A stretch of DNA of 6,150 nt. Source: Christensenellaceae bacterium (GTDB taxonomy: Bacteria > Bacillota > Clostridia > Christensenellales > Aristaeellaceae). Positions within the stretch are counted from its first letter, which is position 1, and every line of letters starts with the position of its first letter. Shown here piece by piece: positions 1 to 5,254 of the stretch. The notes beneath the pieces are model-generated. The model was not told the DNA's origin, ran no database searches, and saw only the letters and a list, made by a program, of their open reading frames with translations. Made by a program: the position numbers and the translations under genes. Location: the NCBI GenBank assembly GCA_017881705.1, contig JADGQP010000044.1:1-6150 (forward strand), written 5' to 3'.

Positions 1-505
1 GCTCACCTGGGAGCCACCCCGCGCGGCGATTGCCGCGATGGCGGAAATCGCTCGCCGCTCAGGCGTTACCGGGATGATTGCCGGACAGACGTTGGATGTG
101 AAACTGGAAGGCAAAGAACCCGAAGCGGATACGGTGGCTTATATCCACCGCCATAAAACGGCGGAGTTAATTACCGCGGCGGTCATGGCGGGGCTGCTGC
201 TTGCAGGTGCGAACGCGCGGCAGTTACAGGCGGGCGAAACCTACGGGCAAAACCTCGGCATGGCCTTCCAGATCGTGGACGATTTGCTGGACGTACAGGG
301 CGACACGGCAACCCTTGGCAAACAAACGGGCATGGACGCCCAGCGCGGGAAAATGACCTGGCCTGCCGCGTATGGAATGGACGAATCCCGAACCGCGGCG
401 CGCCGCTATGGACAAGCCGCCAAGGACGCGATTTTTAGCGTGTTCGGCGGGAATGCGACATTTCTTTGTGAACTGGCCGAACAGACGCTGACGCGCGTAT
501 ACTAA
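1..505 (+). CDS. ispA: Polyprenyl (farnesyl/geranylgeranyl) diphosphate synthase, C-terminal part
   Basis: This is the C-terminal 167 residues of a trans-isoprenyl diphosphate synthase, which condenses isopentenyl diphosphate with allylic diphosphates to make C15-C20 prenyl chains in the cytosol. The gene enters from the left edge in the frame starting at base 2, so its start and the first DDxxD motif lie outside; the ATG at base 38 is internal. Visible family marks are GMIAGQTLDVKLEGK (fragment residues 24-38), the IHRHKTAELI segment (48-57), and the second aspartate-rich motif FQIVDDLLD (89-97), which binds Mg-diphosphate. It is followed by GDTATLGKQTGMDAQRGK, typical of the IspA group. The family is usually about 290-300 aa, so a little under half is missing. 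The stop is followed after 26 nt by the YuiD-like gene, suggesting co-transcription. Chain length (farnesyl or geranylgeranyl) cannot be decided without the N-terminal half, so the symbol denotes the family. Confidence 0.93.
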   Translation, partial: LTWEPPRAAIAAMAEIARRSGVTGMIAGQTLDVKLEGKEPEADTVAYIHRHKTAELITAAVMAGLLLAGANARQLQAGETYGQNLGMAFQIVDDLLDVQGDTATLGKQTGMDAQRGKMTWPAAYGMDESRTAARRYGQAAKDAIFSVFGGNATFLCELAEQTLTRVY

Positions 506-516
506 ACGAAACAGAC

Positions 517-524
517 GAAGGGGG
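517..524 (+). promoter_or_regulatory. Ribosome binding site for the TTG-started yuiD-like gene
   Basis: The purine run GAAGGGGG lies 7 nt upstream of the TTG at 532. No ATG or GTG in the right frame and position is available, so this site decides the TTG start. Confidence 0.7.
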
Positions 525-531
525 AACCCCA

Positions 532-987
532 TTGCATTCTATTGCCGGAATTCTGCAAAACAATACGGTCATCTGCGCCGTTATTGCCTGGTTTATAGCG
601 CAGGCGCTCAAGGTGCTGCTGTACTTTCGGGTGGAACACGTATGGGATTGGCGGCGCTTTATAGGCTCCGGCGGTATGCCCAGTTCCCATACAGCGATGG
701 TGGTATCGCTGGCGGTCATGGTGGGGGCGCTACAAGGCTTTGACACGCCGGCGTTCGCTATATGCATGGTACTGGCGGTCATCGTGATGTACGACGCTAC
801 AGGCGTACGCCGCGAAACCGGCACACAGGCCACCGTGATTAACCAAATCCTAAAAGATGTGCTCATCAACGGCAAACGCATATCGGACGAAGAACTCAAG
901 GAATTGGTGGGACATACGCCCTTTGAGGTGCTGGGCGGGTTTATTATCGGAATCGTTACACCGGCGGTTTATCTTTTACTGCTGTAG
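532..987 (+). CDS. yuiD: Divergent PAP2 family membrane protein (YuiD/DUF212)
   Basis: This is a 151-residue integral membrane protein of the DUF212 (YuiD, divergent PAP2, acid phosphatase/vanadium haloperoxidase-related) family. The length matches the family. Signature segments are SGGMPSSHTA (residues 46-55), YDATGVRRETGTQA (87-100) and LVGHTPFEVLGG (125-136). They recall the PSGH-type and histidine motifs of PAP2 phosphatases. Hydrophobic stretches lie near residues 12-32, 55-66, 73-88 and 132-151, so it probably crosses the membrane several times. The start is TTG with a good RBS. The biochemical role of YuiD is not established to my knowledge. Its position just after a prenyl diphosphate synthase fits a role on an isoprenoid (di)phosphate, but that is inference. 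Family assignment is firm; function is open. Confidence 0.9.
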   Translation: MHSIAGILQNNTVICAVIAWFIAQALKVLLYFRVEHVWDWRRFIGSGGMPSSHTAMVVSLAVMVGALQGFDTPAFAICMVLAVIVMYDATGVRRETGTQATVINQILKDVLINGKRISDEELKELVGHTPFEVLGGFIIGIVTPAVYLLLL

Positions 988-1023
988 GGTTGACGCGACC
1001 CTTTATGATACCGGGCAGAAAAA

Positions 1024-1030
1024 ACGGAGG
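1024..1030 (+). promoter_or_regulatory. Ribosome binding site of the DUF6106-like gene
   Basis: ACGGAGG lies 8 nt before the ATG at 1039. It supports this start over the overlapping frames that open at 857 and 990, which have no comparable site. Confidence 0.65.
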
Positions 1031-1038
1031 TTATCAGA

Positions 1039-1569
1039 ATGGATCATTTTTTGGAAGAAGTTGTGGTTCGACGCAACCGGACGTTTCAAGACTTGTTGTA
1101 TTATCTGGCGAACATCACCATGGTGCTGTTTGCGCTGATCGGGTTTTGGATGCTGTCCAGCCTGCTAACATCCTTTTCGATTCCGATTTTAGTTATCACG
1201 CTGATCTTTTGCGGCGCGGCGGTATTGCTGTTTATGTATAAAGACAGACTCCGTACCGAATACGAGTATACCTTCACCAACGGCGAACTGGATTTCGCAC
1301 AGGTGTACAATAACCAGAAGCGGAAGAATCTGGGCACCATGCGGGTGAAAAACGTGGATTCTTTCGGGCCTGTGAACAGCGAGAATTTCCGCAAACTCGT
1401 TAATATGCCCGGGATTGCCCGTAAAAACTGGTTTCTCAACCGCGGCGCGAACCTGTACTATTTCTATTACCAAAAAGACGCGAAACGCACCCTGATCGTG
1501 CTGGAACCTTCGGAGGAACTGACGCAGCTGATTAAGACTTACCTGCCGCACAGCGTATTTCATGCCTGA
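1039..1569 (+). CDS. Two-TM membrane protein, DUF6106-like, unknown function
   Basis: This 176-residue protein starts at an ATG with a good RBS. A short charged N-terminus (residues 1-18) is followed by two hydrophobic segments at about 20-43 and 47-66, separated by a very short turn, so it should form a membrane hairpin with both ends on the same side. The soluble remainder (68-176) opens with the YEYTFTNGELDFAQV stretch and a basic NNQKRKNLG patch, which looks like the strand-rich, PH-like domains seen after such hairpins. The overall pattern resembles DUF6106 proteins, which I associate with Clostridia; that match is from memory. No catalytic motif is visible. The last 8 nt overlap the cysteine desulfurase gene, so the two are probably translationally coupled. 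A functional link to sulfur transfer is not shown by the sequence. Confidence 0.82.
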   Translation: MDHFLEEVVVRRNRTFQDLLYYLANITMVLFALIGFWMLSSLLTSFSIPILVITLIFCGAAVLLFMYKDRLRTEYEYTFTNGELDFAQVYNNQKRKNLGTMRVKNVDSFGPVNSENFRKLVNMPGIARKNWFLNRGANLYYFYYQKDAKRTLIVLEPSEELTQLIKTYLPHSVFHA

Positions 1570-2737
1570 AAAACCGATGGAAGTTTATTTGGACAACAGC
1601 GCTACCACCCGACCCTGCGAACAGGCTGTGAACGCCGTGGTTAGCGCTATGCGCGAGGGATACTATAATCCGTCGGCGCTTTACGGGCGTGCGGTGGAGG
1701 CGGAACGTGAGCTTTCACGCGCACGGAAAGTAATCGCTCAAAGCGTACAAGCTGCCGAAGAAAACGTGATTTTCACTTCCGGCGGTACGGAGAGCGATAA
1801 CCTGGCGATTCTGGGCTATCTTTCTGCCCGCAGAGAAAAAGGCACAGTACTGTATTCCGCCGCCGAACATCCGGCGGTGAAAAACGCCTGTCTGGAAGCC
1901 GCCGCGCGCTGCGGGCATATCGCGCAGGTGATACCGCTGGACGCGCGCGGGTCGCTGGATTTGGACGCTTTTACAAAACTGCTTGGGCCGGACGTGCTGC
2001 TGGTGTGCGTAATGCAGGTATGCAACGAAACCGGCGCGATTATGCCCCTTGACCGGGTGGTGGAACTGCGTGACCGCCTTGCGCCAAACGCGGCAATCCA
2101 CGTGGACGGCGTGCAGGGGTACCTGCGCGTGTCGTTTTCCATGCGGGCGCTCGCGGTGCAATCTTACGCCATAAGCGCGCACAAGGTGCATGGCCCCAAA
2201 GGCGTAGGCGCACTGATTGTCCGAAGCGGCCACAAGCTCCACCCACAAATGGTGGGTGGAGGCCAGCAGAACGATCTGCGTTCCGGCACGGAGAACACGG
2301 CGGGCATCCTTGGCTTCGCGGCGGCGGTTGAAAGCTACCCACCGCAGGAAATTGCGCAGACGCAGCTGGCAAACCTGAAACGGCAGATGACCGAAGCGTT
2401 GAAAACCGAGATTCCGTCTTTTCGTACGCTTGGGCCCGAGCCGGAAACGGCGGACGCTGCGCCGCATATCCTGTACGCCGCGTTTCCGCCCGTACGCGCG
2501 GAAACCATGGTGCACGCGCTGGAAAGTAAAGGGGTGCTAACGGGCACCGGTTCCGCCTGTTCCAGCCACAAACGCCGCCGCAGCGAAACGCTTACCGCCA
2601 TGGGCGTGCCAAACGCGCTGATTGAAAGCGCCGTGCGTATTAGCTTCTCGGTTTATAACACACCCGAGGAGATCCGCTTCGCCGCGGCGACCATCGCGGA
2701 ACAATACCGATTGCTGGCGCGTTTTACGCGTCGGTAA
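1562..2737 (+). CDS. Cysteine desulfurase (NifS/IscS family, probable ThiI partner)
   Basis: This 391-residue PLP enzyme takes sulfur from L-cysteine as an enzyme persulfide, releasing alanine. Visible landmarks are YLDNSATT (residues 9-16), GGTESDN (74-80), the PLP-stacking histidine in AAEHPAV (H103), N155 in CNETG, the PLP aspartate in HVDGVQ (D182), the Schiff-base lysine in SAHKVHGPKG (K208) and the persulfide cysteine in GTGSACSS (C333). All active-site positions are intact. The start at 1562 overlaps the upstream stop by 8 nt (ATGCCTGA) and has no clear RBS, so translation probably depends on coupling. An in-frame ATG at 1577, just before EVYLDNSATT, is an alternative start. No iscU or iscR lies nearby, whereas thiI follows after 20 nt. 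This suggests a desulfurase dedicated to tRNA thiolation, like B. subtilis NifZ, rather than a general Fe-S cluster enzyme. Confidence 0.95.
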   Translation: MPEKPMEVYLDNSATTRPCEQAVNAVVSAMREGYYNPSALYGRAVEAERELSRARKVIAQSVQAAEENVIFTSGGTESDNLAILGYLSARREKGTVLYSAAEHPAVKNACLEAAARCGHIAQVIPLDARGSLDLDAFTKLLGPDVLLVCVMQVCNETGAIMPLDRVVELRDRLAPNAAIHVDGVQGYLRVSFSMRALAVQSYAISAHKVHGPKGVGALIVRSGHKLHPQMVGGGQQNDLRSGTENTAGILGFAAAVESYPPQEIAQTQLANLKRQMTEALKTEIPSFRTLGPEPETADAAPHILYAAFPPVRAETMVHALESKGVLTGTGSACSSHKRRRSETLTAMGVPNALIESAVRISFSVYNTPEEIRFAAATIAEQYRLLARFTRR

Positions 2738-2742
2738 AGGAT

Positions 2743-2747
2743 AGGAG
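2743..2747 (+). promoter_or_regulatory. Ribosome binding site for TTG-started thiI
   Basis: AGGAG lies 10 nt before the TTG at 2758, inside the 20-nt gap after the desulfurase stop. No other start codon in this frame precedes the conserved ThiI N-terminus, so it supports TTG initiation. Confidence 0.65.
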
Positions 2748-2757
2748 AACGATTAAA

Positions 2758-3903
2758 TTGCGCGAAGTGCTGCAGGTGCGCTTTTCCGAAATCTACCTAA
2801 AAGGTTTAAACCGGCCCTATTTTCTGCGGATGTTGGTGGAACGCGTAAAACAGGCCATGCAGCCCGTAAACGGCCGTGTATGGCTTAACGACAGCCGTGT
2901 TTACGTAAGCGACGCGACCGACGTGGACGAAGCTGTGCGGCGCATTTCCAAAGTGTTCGGTGTGCACAGCCTCTGCCGGTCGGTAGAAATGCCCAAAAAC
3001 GATTTTCAGGCGATACAGGATGCCGCGGTTGCGCTGCTGCACGACGAGAACGGCACCTTCAAGGTGCAAGCCCGCCGCAGCGACAAGCGATATCCCATGG
3101 ATTCGCCCGCCATCAACGCGGAAATCGGCCATTATGTGCTAAGCCAACTGCCACAGATGAAGGTGGACGTGCATGACCCACAGATTCTGCTGAATGTGGA
3201 GATTCGGGATCAGGCTTACCTGTACACCAAACCGATCCCCGCGGTGGGCGGAATGCCGGTAGGCACCAACGGACGCGCGACTTTTTTACTTTCCGGCGGC
3301 ATCGACAGCCCTGTGGCAGGGTGGATGGTGGCTAAGCGCGGCGTGACCATGAGCGCGGTGCATTTTCAATCCCCGCCTTATACCAGCGAGCGCGCTCGGG
3401 ACAAGGTGCTTAAGCTGGGAAGCATTTTAAGCGAAAGTCTGTGCGGGCTGCGCATCCATTTGGTGCCTTTTACAGAGATTCAAATGCAGATTCATGAAAA
3501 ATGCCATCCAGATTACACTACCATCATCATGCGGCGTTATATGATGCGTCTTGCGAATAAGGTGGCCTACGCCGAACGCGCGCAGGCATTGGTAACGGGG
3601 GAAAGCATCGGCCAGGTAGCCAGCCAGACCATGCAATCGCTGCTATGTACCGACGCTGCGGCCGACCTGCCGGTGTTCCGCCCGTTGATCGGGTTTGACA
3701 AACAGGAAATTATTGAACGGGCCATTAAAATCGGCACGTTTGAAACTTCCTCCCTGCCGTTTGAGGATTGCTGCACCATTTTCACCCCGCGCCATCCGGC
3801 TACCAAGCCCAAAATGGATATCATTCTGGAAGGCGAAAGCATGCTGGACACCGACGCACTGGTCGCCCAGGCTATGGCTGGCGAGGAGATCGTGGAACTG
3901 TAA
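2758..3903 (+). CDS. thiI: tRNA 4-thiouridine synthase ThiI, without rhodanese domain
   Basis: ThiI adenylates U8 of tRNA and replaces its oxygen with sulfur; in many bacteria it also feeds thiamine thiazole synthesis. The protein is 381 residues. The N-terminus (LQVRFSEIYLKGLNR, residues 5-19) is the usual ferredoxin-like start. A THUMP domain follows at roughly 55-165. The PP-loop ATPase motif LLSGGIDSPVAGWM is at 177-190 and the conserved GESIGQVASQT at 281-291. The FEDCCTIFTPRHPATKP block (335-351) carries the cysteine pair C338-C339, one of which probably matches the catalytic C344 of E. coli ThiI. The protein ends shortly after, so it lacks the C-terminal rhodanese domain of the 482-aa E. 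coli enzyme and resembles the shorter B. subtilis form. That form takes sulfur directly from a cysteine desulfurase, consistent with the adjacent upstream gene. The start is TTG. Confidence 0.96.
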   Translation: MREVLQVRFSEIYLKGLNRPYFLRMLVERVKQAMQPVNGRVWLNDSRVYVSDATDVDEAVRRISKVFGVHSLCRSVEMPKNDFQAIQDAAVALLHDENGTFKVQARRSDKRYPMDSPAINAEIGHYVLSQLPQMKVDVHDPQILLNVEIRDQAYLYTKPIPAVGGMPVGTNGRATFLLSGGIDSPVAGWMVAKRGVTMSAVHFQSPPYTSERARDKVLKLGSILSESLCGLRIHLVPFTEIQMQIHEKCHPDYTTIIMRRYMMRLANKVAYAERAQALVTGESIGQVASQTMQSLLCTDAAADLPVFRPLIGFDKQEIIERAIKIGTFETSSLPFEDCCTIFTPRHPATKPKMDIILEGESMLDTDALVAQAMAGEEIVEL

Positions 3904-3984
3904 GGGAAAATTCCTGAACCCGCCGAAAAACGGATCTGCGCGCGATCGGAGCCATCAAAAATCGGCAGGTTTTTCACCGCTGTA

Positions 3985-3994
3985 AATGCGCTAT
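3985..3994 (+). repeat. 10-bp direct repeat, upstream copy
   Basis: AATGCGCTAT occurs here and again at 4085-4094, exactly 100 bp downstream, where it runs into the cggR -10 box. The upstream copy is followed by TAAAGG and gives a weaker -10-like TATTAA at 3992-3997 with no good -35. It may be a relic, a secondary promoter element or chance. Confidence 0.5.
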
Positions 3995-4018
3995 TAAAGG
4001 ATCGTCGATTGTCGCCGT

Positions 4019-4065
4019 AAATGTAAAAATTGGATATTGATATTGTGAAGAAATTATCAAAATGG
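4019..4065 (+). promoter_or_regulatory. AT-rich stretch upstream of the cggR promoter (possible UP element)
   Basis: This stretch is much richer in A and T than its surroundings and includes a tandem ATATTG-ATATTG at 4034-4045 and AAATTATCAAAAT at 4051-4063. Its right end abuts the proposed -35 box, where the alpha C-terminal domain of RNA polymerase could contact it. Assignment rests on composition and position only. Confidence 0.35.
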
Positions 4066-4068
4066 GGA

Positions 4069-4097
4069 TTGCGCAGCGTTCGGGAATGCGCTATAAT
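4069..4097 (+). promoter_or_regulatory. Sigma-A-type promoter of cggR
   Basis: A perfect -10 box, TATAAT, lies at 4092-4097. Exactly 17 nt upstream is TTGCGC (4069-4074), which keeps the TTG core of the -35 consensus but matches only 3 of 6 positions. Transcription should start near 4103-4106, right at the left edge of the CggR operator. The strong -10 and ideal spacing suit a glycolytic gene. Confidence 0.8.
4085..4094 (+). repeat. 10-bp direct repeat, downstream copy overlapping the -10 box
   Basis: This is the second copy of AATGCGCTAT (first at 3985-3994). Its last three bases are the first three of the TATAAT box. Confidence 0.5.
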
Positions 4098-4104
4098 ATC
4101 GTTG

Positions 4105-4140
4105 CGGGATGAAATTCGTCCATGCGGGTCAAATCCCGTC
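4105..4140 (+). promoter_or_regulatory. CggR operator, two direct repeats
   Basis: The sequence reads CGGGAT-N6-CGTC-N4-CGGGTC-N6-CGTC, with half-sites at 4105-4110, 4117-4120, 4125-4130 and 4137-4140. The established B. subtilis CggR operator is CGGGAC-N6-TGTC-N4-CGGGAC-N6-TGTC, so all three spacings agree and 16 of 20 defined bases match. It starts 7 nt after the -10 box and ends 20 nt before the cggR ATG. CggR bound here would block RNA polymerase at or just after initiation. In the known system fructose-1,6-bisphosphate weakens this binding, so the unit would be induced on sugar. The operator contains an out-of-frame-looking but in-frame ATG (4122) that could be mistaken for the cggR start. 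Confidence 0.88.
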
Positions 4141-4147
4141 CCGAATC

Positions 4148-4153
4148 AAGGAG
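4148..4153 (+). promoter_or_regulatory. Ribosome binding site deciding the cggR start
   Basis: AAGGAG lies 7 nt before the ATG at 4161. The in-frame ATG at 4122 has no such site and sits inside the operator, so 4161 is chosen. Confidence 0.85.
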
Positions 4154-4160
4154 AGCAACG

Positions 4161-5183
4161 ATGCAGGACGATTACTTTTCGCTGATGCAGAGGATCGCGC
4201 CCGATCTGGCGGAGCAGATTGAACGAAGGGCGCTGGTTCTGGAGCGTATCGGGGCTCTGCAGCCTGTGGGCAGGCGGATGCTTGCCGCGCTGTTGAACCT
4301 GCCGGAACGGGAAGTGCGCACCGTAGCCGCGCTGCTCAAGGAGCGGGGGCTGGTGGAGCTGGACGCCGCGGGGATGACCCTTACGCCCGAAGCCGCGGAC
4401 ATTCTGCCTTCAGCCAGACGCTTCAGCCGCGACTTGCGGGGACTGACCAAACTGGAAACGGCGCTGAGCAAGCAATTGGACGTACCTAAGGTGTATGTGG
4501 CTGCCGGTAATTACGACGAGGACCCGCACGTGCTTGCGGAGGTAGGGCGTATTACCGCGAGCAGGCTGAGGGGTTTTCTGCAAAGCGGCGCGACGCTTGC
4601 GGTTACGGGCGGACAGACCATCCACGAGGTGGCGCTGGCGCTGACTCCGGGTGCGGCTATGAACGTTATGGTGGTGCCTGCGCGCGGCGGAATCGGGCGC
4701 GCGCTGGAAACGCAAGCCAACACGGTGGCTTCCGAGATTGCCAAACGGTTGGGCGGTCATCACCGGCTCATGCACCTGCCCGATCAGCTGGACGAACTGG
4801 CAATGGCGGAAATGCGAAAGGTCACCGAGATCACCGAAACGCTGGAGCTACTGCAGCGGGCGGACGTTGTGCTTTACGGCGTCGGACGCGCGGACGACAT
4901 GGGCCAGAAACGCCAGCTCCCGCAGGATGTGCTTGCGGATGTGATTAAACGCGGCGCGGTGGCAGAGGCCTATGGCTGTTATTTCGACCGGGATGGCAGC
5001 GTGGTGTTTTCCGCTTCCACCGTGGCACACGACCTGGGCAAGCTTAAACCCAACTGCGCCATGATCGCCGTGGCAGCGGGCGCACGCAAAGCGGAAGCTA
5101 TACGCGCGGTTATGAAAAGCCGCCCGCAGGCGATGCTGGTGACCGACGAGGGCGCGGCGCGCGCGATGCTCGGGGAAAAGTGA
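4161..5183 (+). CDS. cggR: Central glycolytic genes regulator CggR (SorC/DeoR-type repressor)
   Basis: CggR is a DNA-binding repressor of the lower glycolytic genes whose affinity is lowered by fructose-1,6-bisphosphate. From the ATG at 4161 the protein has 340 residues, the same as B. subtilis CggR. The N-terminal winged helix-turn-helix spans about residues 25-85, with PVGRRMLAALLNLPEREVRTVAALLKE as its core, written here as positions 35-61. A sugar-phosphate-binding SorC domain follows. It shows VTGGQTIHEVA (148-158), VPARGGIG (172-179), TQANTVA (184-190), and the C-terminal AVAAGARKAEAI and LVTDEGAA blocks. R175, E269 and K310 fall where I recall the B. subtilis effector-site residues. 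A matching operator lies directly upstream, giving autoregulation. The next gene is pgk rather than gap. Alternative members of the SorC family regulate polyols, but the residue pattern, operator and neighbour all favour CggR. Confidence 0.95.
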   Translation: MQDDYFSLMQRIAPDLAEQIERRALVLERIGALQPVGRRMLAALLNLPEREVRTVAALLKERGLVELDAAGMTLTPEAADILPSARRFSRDLRGLTKLETALSKQLDVPKVYVAAGNYDEDPHVLAEVGRITASRLRGFLQSGATLAVTGGQTIHEVALALTPGAAMNVMVVPARGGIGRALETQANTVASEIAKRLGGHHRLMHLPDQLDELAMAEMRKVTEITETLELLQRADVVLYGVGRADDMGQKRQLPQDVLADVIKRGAVAEAYGCYFDRDGSVVFSASTVAHDLGKLKPNCAMIAVAAGARKAEAIRAVMKSRPQAMLVTDEGAARAMLGEK

Positions 5184-5214
5184 TTGCATGCCTATACATC
5201 CAGGGCTTTGCAAT
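5183..5214 (+). other. Possible stem-loop in the cggR-pgk spacer
   Basis: ATTGCA (5183-5188) can pair with TGCAAT (5209-5214). Inside it, past a small internal loop, GCCT (5190-5193) can pair with GGGC (5203-5206, one G-U), leaving a 9-nt loop. It starts on the last base of the cggR stop codon. No T-run follows, so it is not a standard terminator. In B. subtilis the cggR-gapA mRNA is cut between the two genes and a stem-loop at the new 5' end stabilises the downstream message; this could serve the same purpose. Stability was judged by eye only. Confidence 0.4.
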
Positions 5215-5240
5215 AGAGGATTTTGGTAGAACTAAACGCT

Positions 5241-5246
5241 AAGGAG
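5241..5246 (+). promoter_or_regulatory. Ribosome binding site of pgk
   Basis: A consensus AAGGAG lies 8 nt before the ATG at 5255, fitting strong translation of a glycolytic enzyme. Confidence 0.8.
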
Positions 5247-5254
5247 TGTGCAGT

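Larger units (their letters stand above)
3904..4160 (+). other. Intergenic regulatory region between thiI and cggR
   Basis: This 257-bp gap separates the sulfur-transfer genes from the glycolytic unit. I found no strong GC stem followed by a T-run after thiI; only very short stems, such as CCG-A5-CGG at 3923-3933, are present, so where the upstream transcript ends is unclear. The left part (3904-4010) has gene-like base composition but no credible ORF. From about 4019 to 4065 it becomes AT-rich, just before the cggR promoter, operator and RBS, which are listed separately. Confidence 0.8.

Noticed and set aside
990..1009. TTGACG at 990-995 and TATGAT at 1004-1009 between the yuiD-like and DUF6106-like genes look like promoter boxes.
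   Set aside because: They are only 8 nt apart, far from the needed 16-18 nt, and neither has a good partner at proper distance.
857..1241. Overlapping + strand frames from 857 and 990 around the yuiD/DUF6106 junction.
   Set aside because: They overlap two well-supported genes out of frame and carry no family motifs.
1715..2515. A long minus-strand open frame (266 codons) opposite the cysteine desulfurase gene.
   Set aside because: It is rich in Arg, His and Cys, has no recognisable domain or RBS, and is the antisense shadow of a clearly real gene.
3904..3985. A thiI terminator, for example CCG-A5-CGG at 3923-3933 or GCC/GGC arms at 3951-3966 before GTTTTTC.
   Set aside because: Stems are only 3 bp when pairing is checked base by base, and the T-run is short.
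3695..3985. A + strand frame of 96 codons overlapping the thiI end and running into the gap.
   Set aside because: Most of it overlaps thiI in another frame, with low-complexity basic composition and no RBS; not a credible gene.
3981..3996. A CcpA cre site near TGTAAATGCGCTATTA.
   Set aside because: The central CG of the cre consensus is out of place and the 3' half does not match.
5208..5236. A pgk promoter from TTGCAA (5208-5213) and ACTAAA (5231-5236), spacing 17.
   Set aside because: The -10 matches only 3 of 6 bases, and the -35 overlaps the stem-loop arm; too weak to annotate.
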